Origin: Agapetus fuscipes
Lineage: Eukaryota > Arthropoda > Insecta > Trichoptera > Glossosomatidae
DNA: 64,000 nucleotides
NCBI GenBank assembly: GCA_951799405.1
Contig: OX637346.1
Coordinates: 8,455,215 to 8,519,214, forward strand
Reading direction: 5' to 3'
The position numbers and the translations under genes are program-made. This document shows positions 32,456-44,149 of the stretch, one piece after another (within the stretch, counting starts at the first letter, position 1; every line of letters begins with the position of its first letter). Below the pieces are notes generated by a model. That model was not told the origin of the DNA. It saw only the letters and a program-made list of their open reading frames with translations, and did not search any database.

Positions 32456-33870
32456 CTAAAGGCAATGCCCTGTTGTGTCATTTGTATCCGTTGGTTGCTC
32501 TCCTCTCGAGCTACGAATAAAAAAAACGAAGAAGTATCCACTACTAAGAAATTGTGTATCATTTAGTTTTCTTTATTTTTTTATCCAATATTCGTATGAC
32601 AGGTTAAAAGTGAACCATGTACACATGTGTGAAGATAGCGAAAGTCCCGAATTCGCAGAATTTTCATTCCAAGTAGGGTATAATCATATTTCATCTTTGC
32701 GTTGGGGAAATGTATTTAAACCCTGGAAAGAGGCACTTTACTTTGCAATATGAATTTCGTCCTTACTTACTTCTGGGACGAGGGTAAATGGGGACACACC
32801 CTTTCTATCGTTTCTCACTCTTTCTCTCCCGTTCTCTGTCTCTCTCGCTTGATTTATAAACTAAATCTTACGTTATCAAATAATACATTGCCTTCTGCGA
32901 ATGTGACGCCAATATTGCTGAGGAGGCATGACTTATTACATCAAGGATATCTTGGCTTTTCAGCCGTCTTGTCTCTTTTGTAAATTTTTACACGAACAAG
33001 AATAATGCTAGAATTTGTTTAGGGAGATTAAAAATGTCAATTATCAATAACTTTGATGACTTTGAAAGATATCAAATCCACTTCCAGGTTAATTCGTATG
33101 ATCTATTCGGGAAATACCTGAATTACATACATATTACGCAGTTCGAGATTTGAAATAATAGATTTGTATAAATGCTATTCGCCAACTAATTTTGCCTGCT
33201 TAGAAGCAGTTATTAATATTATCAATAATTTCTATATTTGCAAAAATATTTTAATATAACAAAAACCACTGTTTAATTCTTGTTTGTTTTCGTTTTTTTT
33301 TTCGAAAATGGAGCTCTACAAAGTTAATTATTAGTTGAGTTATCATGATAAGAAAATGATCGTCCGTAATTTACAATTTTCTTTCAACCTTTTTTTTCAC
33401 ACGCTATTTAGCAAACTTTTTTGTGGTGATTATTGTAACTGACATACTCGTATTTTCACTCAAAATTATACAGTTAAATTACTTTATCAAAAAACCAAAA
33501 TAATATTATTGTACCTATCTCTTTTTTCTACAAATTAAGAAAAACCTCTTGAACTGCGTTTTACACTTTAAAGGCATCATAAAAAAATCAAGGAAAATGT
33601 CTTCCTATAAAAACTAAGTACATATTCAGCGTTATAAATAAACCTACGTATTAATCGGAAATCTCGAACCAGTTCAGTACTTTGTAGTTGCAATCTCAAC
33701 CTTTCCACAGTACTGACTTCATAGTTCCACAGTAACACTCTAGGAAACCTGCGCCCTCGTTCTGCTAAGCTATTCCCAACAGGCGGTACAGACGGGGACA
33801 GTGAGCTAAGAACAATGTGTGTGCTTCACGGCATATTTTTTTTCAAGAGTACTCATATGATTCCTTATAA
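32456..33870. other. Intron sequence without recognised feature
   Basis: Mostly AT-rich. 33680-33830 is of higher complexity and could be a conserved non-coding element. Confidence 0.4.
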
Positions 33871-34144
33871 ATAATATTACAGGGCTAATTTATTTCGTGA
33901 GCGCGGTTTTTGTGTGAATTGCTGTAGAAAGCTCCAATTCTCCAGCAAGACCCAGTTGGTGTAAGGCTGGTTGGACCTATGGTGACCAGTTTGCAAGACC
34001 CAGTTGGTGTAAGGCTGGTTGGACCTATGGTGACCGGTCTTTGGTAAAGGCAAATTAATATTTCAACCCAGCGAAGAGCAAATTTGAAAAATGACCTTTC
34101 AATCACGAGTCCGAAGTGGTTACCACTAGACTACGGACAGGCAG
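33871..34144 (-). mobile_element. tRNA-derived SINE (same family as 37296) with internal duplication
   Basis: On the reverse strand the tRNA-like head reads GTCCGTAGTCTAGTGGTAAC, with anticodon-loop region ACTCGTGATTG. Then come the conserved CAAAGACCGGTCACC body and the terminal AAAAACCGCGCTCACGAAATA. A 43-bp segment is present twice without change (33945-33987 and 33993-34035). About 35 bases of the LINE-like tail are deleted. Confidence 0.8.
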
Positions 34145-34234
34145 TGTACATAAGAGTAGGTATCTAATAATACCAGTCTACTAAGTTACATCGGATTCGC
34201 TTTATGTAGGCGCTGGATTCGAATTCACGGTATC

Positions 34235-34465
34235 TATAATGTAATTTGCAAAGAAATATTGACATTTAAGGCTTATACTCAATACTTGTCCACAGGCCTT
34301 GTGATTTCGCGCTTACACATGCTGCATGTGCACTTACAAAAAAAAAACTCACATGACATAAGCCTTCCAACTCCGACGCCCTTCCCTAAACACGGTGTGG
34401 CATTGGCAAAAGTGAACCAAGTTTTACAGCATGGGTTAGCCTCATACTAACCTGTAAGTCGAGGA
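34235..34465 (-). repeat. Repeat A, third subfamily
   Basis: CACATGCTGCATGTGCACTT and GTGGCATTGGCAAAAGTGAA as in 30419; head ends AACCTGTAAGTCGAGGAA. Confidence 0.7.
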
Positions 34466-34724
34466 ACAGGATAACCCGAAAAAATATTTAAAAATGTTCC
34501 ATTCGAGAGTATGTAGGACCAATGTCACATATATCTTCAAAATCTGGACACGGTCCAAGTATAACCAAGTCCTTCTCACACAGTCATTTAAGATAGTGTC
34601 CTCACCTCTAAGCCTCTTCGAATAATTTCCACTCGTCTCTGTTTCAAGCACTCATCATCATTCATCCATTAAGTCCACTACTTTCAACCCATTTATTTTG
34701 GTTTAAGCTATACCTTTTACCAAC

Positions 34725-35085
34725 TCTCCACGTCTGTAGTCAGTCTTCATTATGTAAATGGATTGAGAATTGAACAGCCACGTCTTCTGCTGACTGTTGT
34801 CATTACAATTACCTGATGGAGTCTCAAGATTATTCTTTTAATGTAAATGTAATAATTGTAAATATTATCTACTTGGTATTTGAAACAACGATATTTCACC
34901 CATGTTTTGCGTGTGGCATGGACAATATCCCATTTTTTGGGTTTAAGAATTATCAGTTGCCAGTTGTCCTAGTCTGAAGCAGCTCCCTAGTAATATCTGG
35001 ATTGAACATTGACCGGCTAGGTCTTGTGCTGGCTGGAGCCATTACCATTGCCTTATGGAGTCTCCCGGGCTATCCACTTAACATC
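34725..35085 (+). repeat. Two diverged direct copies of one segment
   Basis: About 34735-34835 and 34975-35080 share TGGATTGA-CATTGAC-like, CACGTCTTCTGCTG / TAGGTCTTGTGCTG and ATGGAGTCTC blocks in the same order. The second copy leads into CTTAACATCGGAAGG, a phrase common near LINE ends. Origin unknown. Confidence 0.5.
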
Positions 35086-35659
35086 GGAAGGAAGGAGAGC
35101 TCGCCCACGGCACGCCATACAACTTCCTACCTTACTCCTTATTGAGCACTTCATACAAATATTCCGCTCCCTAGCTGAGAAACTTTCAAACCCTGCAGAC
35201 GCGTGCTCTCACCAATTTGCCTTTACAAATAAAAACTATAATTTCAAAGAAACTGAAGGAATGACTCAATTTTTAATGTCAGTACAGACAAAAGCTCAAA
35301 GTTCAACATTTTTACTGCCTGATTTTCAAAACGGTTTTTAATGCCTATACACGATCGAGTACACTGAGAAATATTGGCGTTTGAGTTCCTCAATCTGTAA
35401 AATTCGTCATTAAAAATTCAAAGGAATTTTTCCAAACATTTTGGGAGCACAGAAATATAATAAGTTACATCTTTGTAAATGGTACCGTTCCTTGATAATA
35501 TCAAGTAATTCTTAGTAGACGATAAGAAACACCTCCAAAAATAAGCATTCTTTCGTGTTTCAGTTGAATTTTCTTCATGTTACTTTTTATCAGTTTTCTT
35601 CTTTGTAGAGTCAGACGCGACACTATTTTGACCTAGAGGCGGTAACTACACCGCTTCAT

Positions 35660-36115
35660 CGTTTCCCTCCATTAGATCTTCAAAGGAACAGCTTCTTGGA
35701 CAACTGGGACAGATCCAAAGATGATCCACGGGCTGTTGGTCTCCACACTCACAGAGCGTGGTGTCATTCTGAAGCAAAACTTCCATGTCATCATACTACA
35801 ACGAATTCTGCCTTCACCCTTTCTCAGCCTGTTTGATGCCCTCGAGATAATGTCCAGGTGTAAGGCTTTCATTTGGCTGCATAAAGCATTCTAGCTGCTT
35901 CAAATTTACCACTTGTATTGAGCTTTATGTTTCATCAACGGCTGATTGTCATGAGCTGGTTTTTGAGTGAACACAACAGTTTTAAGTTGATACAGCAACG
36001 CGATGGCCCTGGAATGGTATAACATGGTAAACATGCAAGAATGTTGAATGATGTTTGAGCTTTTAGAGGCACCGACTCTTAGTTTTAGAAACAATGCCCT
36101 TGCTTCTTATCTTGA
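35660..36115 (-). pseudogene. Decayed LINE (Jockey/CR1-type) C-terminal region
   Basis: Read in reverse, FLKLRVGASKSSNIIQHSC resembles the 'LxKLxGtxWGAsxxtLrts' segment after the reverse transcriptase. Further on, in a shifted frame, NDTTLCECGDQQPVDHLWIC then PSCPRSCSFEDLM fits the CxCGxxQTxxHLxxCP zinc-knuckle tail. Several frameshifts separate the parts, so the copy is old and dead. Confidence 0.7.
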
Positions 36116-36880
36116 GGGTTTCATGCTGTATTTATTTATTTATGGAAATAATGATATAGAATACTGGTAAATAGTATAATTTTCCTTTTAACGATACACC
36201 TACGGACTGATTTAATTTAAATGGAAGCCATTAGCTGGCATTTTGTAAATGTCAACTCTCATTATGTTTTGTTTTCACAGCGGACTTGAAACTTTTTCTA
36301 CAAATTAAAACTGACGAATGACTGATGAATATACTTCAACAATTTTTCCAGAGAAAGTGTGATTATTAATGATAGTTCAACAATCTTAGGTATGTAAAAA
36401 AACCTTGTAAATATATTTTTGAGAAAAAAATGCTTAACAATTTTCAGTCCACAGTGATTAAAAGGGCCTTTATAATATGTATCTTTTGACATCTTTTTTT
36501 ATTGTAGTATTCAGGTTTCTATATTTTCTAGAAGATGGTAGGTATTTATAAGCTTCTAATTGTAGCATTCAAAGTCCTCCGAGCCACTTCGCACCCCTCT
36601 ACTTGTAACTCGGACACAGTGTACCTATCTATCTAAATACGCGAAGTTGTAACGTTATTTGCGACAATTCACAATAATTTGCGAATAAGTTTCGCTGAAG
36701 TTGGAACTGCTTTAATTTATGGCCCGGAGCTCTCACGATCGCCACAGTATCTCACTTTGTAATAAATGAATCGGTTATTTCAGAAACAGCATACGACAAA
36801 TTTGCCTATGAAATTTCAAATTTATAAGAGACAATTATAAGCCAAGATTACATTCTTTGTTACATCATGACAAAGTCTTT
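36116..36880. other. Intron sequence without recognised feature
   Basis: AT-rich; nothing assigned. Confidence 0.4.
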
Positions 36881-36884
36881 TGGA

Positions 36885-36985
36885 ATCTTTTCGGTCTAGA
36901 CTAGTTCTATTTGCAGATTTTTTATCTGCCAACGTTTCGCTTCCACGAGCTGAAAGCATTCTCAAGGCTGATAATAAAAGCTGGA
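36885..36985 (-). mobile_element. Hairpin-motif retroelement fragment
   Basis: The complement of 36931-36967 reads CCTTGAGAATGCTTTCAGCT then CGTGGAAGCGAAACGTT. It has the same arrangement (TGAGAA-stem-GAAAC) as the motif at 49110, with GCTT pairing to AAGC. GTCTAGAC-type words flank it. Confidence 0.45.
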
Positions 36986-37295
36986 AAAAATATGTTTTGA
37001 ACTAAGGTAACTTTCTGTGCTATAGGATGGCAATGTCTTTCGGACTAGACCAGCTTTTTACATGTGAGCTTATATTACTAAGAACAAAGTAATTTGTGCT
37101 CACATGTCGTAAGTAGCAATAAATAAATGGAAGTTTGCGTTACTATTTGCGCTCACCGGTGGCCCTGTTGAATCTTACATACACTCTTCCAGTGAGGCTA
37201 AATGACAACACAAATATCCATACATATTTTACTGCCTACGATATGTGAGCGTACTGGTTTCCGTTATACTAGGGGTAAACAAAACTAAACTCTTG

Positions 37296-37594
37296 GACCG
37301 GTCCGTAGTCCAGTGGCAACACTTCGATCTCATAACTGGAAGGTTGTGGATTCAAATCCCGGCGGAGCACAAAAATATACCATTTATATTTCCAAATGTG
37401 CTCTTCCCTGGTTTGAAAAATTCATAAACCTTTACCAAAGACCGGTCACTGAAGGTCCATCCAACCTTACAACAACTGGGTCTTGCTTGAGAATTGGCGC
37501 TTTCTACAGTGACGACCAAACTTGCAGAGGGCTCTTGAGGTGTGATACACACAAAAACAGCGCTCACCAAATAAATCATCCTAATATTATTATT
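37296..37594 (+). mobile_element. tRNA-derived SINE, complete copy with LINE-like 3' tail
   Basis: The head has A box TAGTCCAGTGG (37306-37316) and B box GATTCAAATCC (37349-37359). The anticodon-loop region TCTCATAACT resembles elongator tRNA-Met, though two sister copies read CTCGTRA. The body carries TTTACCAAAGACCGGTCACT and GAATTGGCGCTTTCTACAG. The tail 37526-37565 matches the 3' end of the LINE fragment at 53843-53882 at 37 of 40 bases. It ends ATCATCCTAATATTATTATT, a short simple repeat. This is the pattern of a SINE moved by a partner LINE. Confidence 0.85.
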
Positions 37595-37699
37595 AAAAAA
37601 CTAAAACAAAAATATTTTGAAAATAGTGACTTATGGTGTTTCTGAAACATCCGATTTAAATGAAGTCGCATGTAATATTACCTTGTTGTGTATAGTACC

Positions 37700-37855
37700 T
37701 CTCCTAGTGTAAAACTTTTCATTTAAACTCTACTGTAGCGTTTAACAAAAAAGTATAGAAACTGAAACGCTTAGTACACGAGGTGTTTCAGTTTTCATGC
37801 AACATCCGGTTAAACGCTTTGGTTTAGTTAAAACGTAAAGTTTTGTATTTGGGCA
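37700..37855. repeat. MITE B copy
   Basis: GTGTAAAACTTTTCATTTAAAC on the left, mirrored by AAACGTAAAGTTTTGTATTT on the right, with GAAACGCTTAGTACACGAGG in the centre. Confidence 0.75.
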
Positions 37856-38237
37856 GTCAGTCTGGAAGTTTCGATGATTTAGTCCGAGTCTCTGGTGTGG
37901 ACTGCAATAATTAAAGCGCTGCACATAAATCAAGACAACTTTTGAAGCCACTTCCACCGGAATGGGGCGACAACGGATTATTGGCAATCTAGAGAAATGC
38001 CTTTTCTCCTTGGTTAATCATCTCGACTTTAAAGTTTGCGAAGTCGTTAGGAATACTAGTGAGCTATCGCTGAAGTGGTGCTAATGGAAACAACTAATTA
38101 TCAAACTACAAACTAATTAAGTGCCATTTTCCTGTAAGAAGAAGTAGGAAAATGGGCAAAAAAATATATCTTTGGAAGTATGGAAATTGAAGTAGGTATG
38201 CAGTATCTCCTGCAGGAGATAATAAAAATAATAATGA

Positions 38238-38302
38238 TGTCAGGATAATTTATTTGGTGAGCGCTGTTTTTGTGTGAATCACACCTCAAGAGCACTCTCA
38301 AA
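38238..38302 (-). mobile_element. SINE/LINE shared-tail fragment
   Basis: The reverse strand carries CTCTTGAGGTGTGATTCACA and CAAAAACAGCGCTCACC; only the 3' end is present (5' truncated). Confidence 0.75.
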
Positions 38303-38459
38303 GATACTGCAGGAGATTCTGCTACTAAGGAGATACTGCAAAGTTACCTAAATATGTAGGTATGTATAAGAAGTTGGTCAAGACTTTGTATTTTTTTTTT
38401 AGCAAGACATGGTTACTACGGGCGAAAGGCTCCTTAAAAAACTTACCATTACACACATA

Positions 38460-38850
38460 CTGTCAACTAAAAAAACACTTAGCCAATGTCATCCCTGTTT
38501 CAGGGAAGGTCGGCAAGAGTTGCAGTCAAGGGCGTACCCAGGATCAGAACTAGGGAGAGGCAAGCCATAGTCGTAAAATGGTCTTTTCAATAATTGTAAT
38601 AAAATTTAAAAACGATTTAGGTATTTTTTTACTTCGAGGGAGGGGGAGGGGCAGCTGCTCCCCCTGCCCCTTCCTGGTTACGCCCAGGGTTGCAGTGCTT
38701 ATGTCCATTTTAGATTTCGGTTTTTATATTGTAGGTGCGAATGCGACATGTGTATGCGCAAACTTATACGTGTCTGCTTATGGGAATGCGTTTGATATGG
38801 TTCTTAAATGTTATTTGTCTTTGCAACTTAGATTACAGATTATATAGCTA
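38460..38850 (+). repeat. Repeat A, head-truncated, split by a MITE
   Basis: GCCAATGTCATCCCTGTTTC to GGCAAGAGTTGCAGT, then from 38689 GTTGCAGTGCTTATGTCC onward to the tail CAACTTAGATTACAGATTAT. Confidence 0.8.
38527..38688. mobile_element. 162-bp TIR MITE with 8-bp target duplication GTTGCAGT
   Basis: Ends CAAGGGCGTACCCAGG and CCTGGTTACGCCCAGG match as 16-bp inverted repeats with three mismatches. GTTGCAGT at 38519-38526 is repeated at 38689-38696. An 8-bp duplication suggests hAT or Merlin. The inside has a G-rich then C-rich palindromic patch (GGGGCAGCTGCTCCCC). Confidence 0.85.
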
Positions 38851-39940
38851 CATCTGTACATTTTCTTCTTTTTCTGTTTCAACCCTAGGATTGGTTTGCA
38901 GCAATTTTCATCCATCTTTTTCACCCTTTCTCTTTTAGGCCAGTCTTTTGATCTCCCCGTTAGTAATTTTCCATCGAGAAAAAATGTATTTAAGAAGAAA
39001 AAAGTATCTACGCCTAAGCCTGCGTGTAAGCCTATAACTCGTATCTACGCAGTTATTGTGAATGTTAAAACACGTTATGAAATAATGTTTTGATTATTTT
39101 TCTCACAAGCGACCTCAAAATAAACATCCATTTTACTTTTATTTACGAGCTGTCGATCATTCTGAAAATTTTCAATACTAAAACAACATCATCAGCTATT
39201 CCGTAATATTATTCCTTTGAATATTAAAATGTGCTCGAACATTTAAAATACACCGAAATTTTTTTTTCTTCGATTCACAAATACATGATATTTTAACATG
39301 TTTTATACTTTTTGATTGGAGAAAATAAACTATAAACCTTACCCAGGTTATTTTTCGAATTCTAAATTTATGGCGCCCTTATCTTTTCCAATATCAGTTT
39401 TAGATAGGGATGTAAGTATTTGACATTTCGATTTTCGCATTGACACTATATACGATATTATTTCTCTACTTTCGATATTATCACTCAAAATTCGTACGAA
39501 ATCATAGTTTCATTTTTATTTTTGCGAGCATAGTGTGTCGTGTGAAACTGTTCTATCTATTGAGTATACCCGATATTCGAATAGTTTTGAGGTCGATTCC
39601 TTTGAAGCACTATTGCAGATTTAGCAAAGGGCTGTAGATATTCGGGAGGCTTTATTAGGCCTGGAGTCGCGCGGCAATGATAAGGGAGGAAGAGATGAAA
39701 GGGATGGATTTATTACAGGGGGTAGAAGGACCTGGCCTAATAGAAGCGAGGTATGGCCTTACCTCCTCCCTCGGGTCTTATGTACGCCTGGCAATCTCTC
39801 CATAATAATGGTCGCCTCTGATTTAAGCCTACGTAAGGAAGGTATGAAATGGCTTTGTCGCTTGTTACGTATTACGACACCCAGTAGTATAAATCTCACC
39901 TCGATGGCGTGAATAAAAAATGTATATAACATAAAACAGC
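38851..39940. other. Intron sequence; higher-complexity island at 39640-39860
   Basis: The island has inverted TTATTAGGCCTGG / CCTGGCCTAATAGAA words and a CTCCTCCCTCGGG tract in otherwise AT-rich DNA. It may be an enhancer; nothing coding is seen. Confidence 0.3.
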
Positions 39941-39942
39941 AC

Positions 39943-40110
39943 TCGTAGAGAGTGATTTAGTTTTCAATAACTTTTTTGTTTTACGCACTTGAGGGGAGCT
40001 TACGCAGTGTTGTGTACTAGGGGCACTATAAAACTTTGCGTTTAAACTAAACCATAATTAAAATCATTGGCGTATAATAAAAGTAGAAACGAAACTATTT
40101 TAATGCGAAT
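39943..40110. repeat. MITE B, rearranged
   Basis: The half AGAGAGTGATTTAGTTTTCA is separated from the half TATAAAACTTTGCGTTTAAAC. Confidence 0.5.
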
Positions 40111-40494
40111 AGATGCTAACAATATATCCGTTTCAACCTACCTAAGCACAAATTGTCATTTAATAAAAAGAGAGCAGAGATGCTCGCACTGTGACTTCAC
40201 TCTAAACAGAGTAGCATGAAAGAAGCTTAAAAAAATCTCCGCTACGTTGGTATTCCTAAACGACGCGTTTGAATTGTTATGGTTGGTTTTTTTTTAAGTT
40301 TTTAAAAAAAATAGGACTCCATAACGTGTGGAATTATTGAGAAACAAACGATGGAGAAAGCATTAGAACATCGAAATTTCACAGGATAGTAAGTACATGA
40401 ATTGTCTGTGTTTGACTGGTTTTCAGACAGTTGGTTCTCATACTATGCTTCAATGCAGTAAGCTAGTTTCAAATCCACTTATTTTATACGCCAA

Positions 40495-40606
40495 TGCTTA
40501 AAATCTATATAAAGTAAATCACTCACTAGTGATGCTGTTTTGAATATGCATAGATTTTTGGTGAACGCTATTGTTGAATTTAAACGCACATTTCATACTT
40601 GGAGCA
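40495..40606. repeat. MITE B copy
   Basis: CACTCACTAGTGATGCTGTTT centre; TGGTGAACGCTATTGTTGAA and TTTAAACGCACATTTCATAC on the right. Confidence 0.65.
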
Positions 40607-40939
40607 CAGTTCTCTTATCTCCTCACCAGCATCACAGCCTAGGGCGTCTTAATTTTGGGTCGAATGTAAATTTTATTTGGGAAAGGCCTCCGAACAGTTC
40701 CTTCGGGGTAGCTTTGGGTGTTCAAATGTAGTTCAAGATGTAATAAACTTAGCGAAAGGTATTATTGATAAAGTGTCGCAAAATTTACTATATGAAATTT
40801 CCATTTATTTTCATCGTGCGATATTTTTATCAATCCTTCCTTTCGAATTGCAGAGTGGAACTCAACTTGAAAATGAAGAAAAATTGTTTGATAGAAGCAC
40901 AATTCAATATTTTTCTCTTCTTCGTTTATCTCGGTCATT

Positions 40940-41010
40940 GGTATCCTTTATTATATTGTCCTTCGTGGTCGTCAATCGCTTGGAGTTTCGATTTTCAAAA
41001 TCAATGCCAT
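40940..41010 (-). mobile_element. Fragment of the 29640-type SINE
   Basis: On the reverse strand AAGCGATTGACGACCACGAA and GGACAATATAATAAAGGAT match the body of the SINE at 29640, stopping before the hairpin block. Confidence 0.6.
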
Positions 41011-41337
41011 CACAGCAGATGAAATACGTTCCCAATGTATAGCGAATCAAATTTTGTATTTATGTTGCAAAAGTGTACCATCCGCGTATGTGTTTGACAA
41101 GCAAATTCAAATACACTCATAAACCCTTATAGACCCCTTTTTGTTTATATTGAAATGTATGAAAATATATTGACATCTAGCGGCAAAACTGGAAAGTTTT
41201 CTATAATCAGTAGTTTATTTGTTCAGAAAAAATATATATACAAGGGATATTTTATTTTATTTGATGCAAATTAAAAAAAAACAAACAAACAAAATAAAAA
41301 TGAATTTCAATCTGTAATCTAATTTGAAAAAAATTGC

Positions 41338-41432
41338 GTTTTCTACAGCGACGACCAAGCTCGCAGAGGGCTCTTGAGGTGTGATACACACAAAAATAGC
41401 GCTCACCAAATAAACCATCCTAACATTATTAG
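41338..41432 (+). mobile_element. SINE 3' half, 5' truncated
   Basis: Begins at TTTTCTACAGCGACGACC, runs through the shared LINE-like tail and ends AAACCATCCTAACATTATTA. Confidence 0.85.
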
Positions 41433-41924
41433 CATGTATATTCGTATACATTGTTTTAATAATATGCTCCAGAAAAACGTAATAGGCTTCCCGAGGGCCT
41501 CTGAAAATTCCTGAGCCCTTTATTAGATGCTCAGCCATTATTGCTGGCTTCGATATATTTTCCCATCTAAGGGAAAACGCGGGAAATTACACATACGAGT
41601 ACAAGGAATTCTTATTAGGCCTTCACTCACTACTTACGTATACAGTGAACCGAATACAATACTATACCTAAGTCAAAATCAACCGTGGCGTTAATTAAAA
41701 AATGTATGGATACTAACAATGTGCCTCCTGTGAGTGTTTCAGGTTCTGTGCGGATTGGTAAAACACTATGAATGAGTTTTCGGTACAGATTGAATTATTT
41801 ACATGTGAGCCTGAAGGCATATCTTGACTGATTATTTTGTACTTACGGTGTATTTGTTTTTCGAGAACTATATAATTATTTTTTGCAATATGATACAACT
41901 ATATATTTTATATGAGCTTATTTC

Positions 41925-42152
41925 CTTACTTTATAGGTAGTTATGCGGCTGACCACCCATGCTGTAGAAAATGGTTCACTTTGCCTGTGTCACCTCTGTT
42001 TCAGGGAAGGTCGGCAAGAGTTGCAGGGTGTATGTTCATTTGAGATTTGGGTTATTATGTAGTAGGTTCACATGCGGCATGTGAGAGCGCGAACTTGTAT
42101 GTGTCTGCTATAATATGAAACCCTAATGTTACATATCTCTGCAACTTAGATT
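41925..42152 (+). repeat. Repeat A, second subfamily
   Basis: TCCTTACTTTATAGG head, GCGGCTGACCACCCATGCTG, tail GCAACTTAGATTGG. Confidence 0.85.
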
Positions 42153-42225
42153 GGAAAAGTAAACCATTTTCTACAGCATGGGGGGTCAGCCGCATTCTTA
42201 CCTATAAGGTAAGGAATATACACAA
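42153..42225 (-). repeat. Repeat A head fragment, inverted against its neighbour
   Basis: CCATTTTCTACAGCATGGGG and TACCTATAAGGTAAGGAA are the head of the preceding copy in reverse, giving a partial fold-back. Confidence 0.8.
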
Positions 42226-42755
42226 CAAATAACGTACTTACCGTGTGTACCTATATAGTCGCTTTTCCTTTCTGTACACATTTTTTAATATCAGATGACT
42301 TTCTTTGACCCGGTATTTTCAACGTTAGCATAGAGACTGTATACTGAATGTAAAGGACGCACTTACGCCAATCGTGATTTGATTAGATTAATGTGGGTAG
42401 TTCTTTTTATCAGCTTAAAGTCACATAAGCTAACGTTGAAAATATTGGGCCTTTGTTTGTAAAAGTTTATCTTTAGTTTATTTAGTGGACGCGTGGTGAC
42501 TCTGGATAGTACCCCGGACCAAATTAACTTCAAATTTAACCCATATCACTCCCCAGCAGTAAACTGATACACTGCCGTATTAGATTGCAGGGATAATATT
42601 CTGCACGATGAATTATTACGTATACAGAAGCCTGGCGAATGTAATATTTAGTAGGCTGCGAGATATACCTACGTCCTCCTCCCGCTCCATCGCTCTCCTA
42701 AAAGGATAACTTGTGACCGAGCTATACTTAAAGTATACAACATAACGATGATCGT
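42226..42755. other. Intron sequence; mixed-composition island 42480-42740
   Basis: The island is less repetitive than its surroundings and may be regulatory. No coding seen. Confidence 0.3.
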
Positions 42756-42880
42756 AGACCACAGCGCTTACCAAAAATCCATGTAAACTAGATTTCTGCC
42801 TCTACTGAGGGTTTCAGTTTCCGTACATCGTTGGTGTAACGCTTTGGCTGAGTTAAAACATTACTTTTGGGTACTGAGCA
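42756..42880. repeat. MITE B copy
   Basis: AGCGCTTACCAAAAATCCAT left; CAGTTTCCGTACATCGTTGG then GCTTTGGCTGAGTTAAAAC right. Confidence 0.7.
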
Positions 42881-44130
42881 CTACTGCCTTATTGCGAACA
42901 CCAGTATGTAGGTAACTTTGGTAACGCGTTTACTCGTAAAACATGCATGCACTTAAGACAATGAAGTTATGCCATGAGAGATTATGTTTAAAATGTGCTT
43001 TGTAAGACTGAGATGTTGTTTACACATTGTTGATCATCTTTTACCTTTGGTTCAACAGATTGTTATTTACAATTAATAGAATAGTACAGCAAAGGACGCC
43101 TTATTTCGCATTTATTACAACCGAAAGTTCAACCTCTCTGAAACTGATTTTTTCACAATATTTCCACAAGATTCCTTTCATCTTCTTGTAATTCAGTTCA
43201 TATTTAAATTAAAAATCAAAGATAATAATTAAATAGTAGGGACAACTCTTTATTCTTTTAGATCATTATCTTTGTTGATGCGGCTAACCAGATGATGTGA
43301 ATTGGCTAGAACCAAAGGCAGCAATTTGGGATGTTTTTGAAAATGAGATAAATGTGTGGAAATTATGGGAAGGTTAATTAAATTTCTCTATTTTGGAGAA
43401 AGTCTTTTTTTTTTACAAACATGGAGTTTTATTTTCACAAGTTGAGCATTTATTTTCTCTCGAGTAGGTACTTTCGTCTTGCTTACGTAATTCTCAAGAG
43501 GACACTCTTCTAAGGATGTGTTTTTAAAAAATATACTTTCTCATGAAAATGAATTTTCACTGTGCAAATACACAAAGTTTTATTTTGCTCATTTTCAAAA
43601 ATAAAAAATTGTCCTTTTTATTCTATACTCATCTTATACGCATAAGATTAAACATAGTCGTATTGTGAATTAAACAAGAATTCAATTTCTCATTTGCAGT
43701 GTAAGAAACCGTTATATGTTGTCAAAAAGAGCCGTGGAAGGCCGTGTTCAACTCTTGTGTTGAGCTTTCAGCTTTTGAAGGGGTGTTCTGAACGAGATGT
43801 TTTAAGGCTTAATTTTCAGTGAGCAGCTAACGGCCTGCGGAGCGCCATCTAATATTTAATTTTGAATTGACTTTACAAGCGCGCACACCTGCGCCGCCTC
43901 TCGCCCGGTGACTAATTAAAGTCTGATGACGTCACATGACAAGGCGCAAGTATCGACAGCAGACAGAGCGGCGACATCGCGCGTGTAAACATGACTGTAT
44001 TTTTTTTATTACACAAAATGGCAGGGAGGCATTAATCCTGTCCGATGATAAAACTGTATGCTTTAGCTAACGTGCTGCATACATTAAAAACTAATAAGGG
44101 AGTATCCCTATAGGTACTCTACTCCACCTT
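42881..44130. other. Intron sequence; GC-richer island with CRE at 43760-44010
   Basis: AT-rich except 43760-44010, which holds TGACGTCA at 43927-43934, CACCTGCGCCGCC and GACATCGCGCGTG. Candidate regulatory element or alternative promoter. Confidence 0.35.
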
Positions 44131-44149
44131 TCAAATCCCATTTTAAAGC

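Noticed and set aside
37296..37370. Functional tRNA-Met gene
   Set aside because: Acceptor arms do not pair, and it is followed by the SINE body; sister copies change the anticodon loop.
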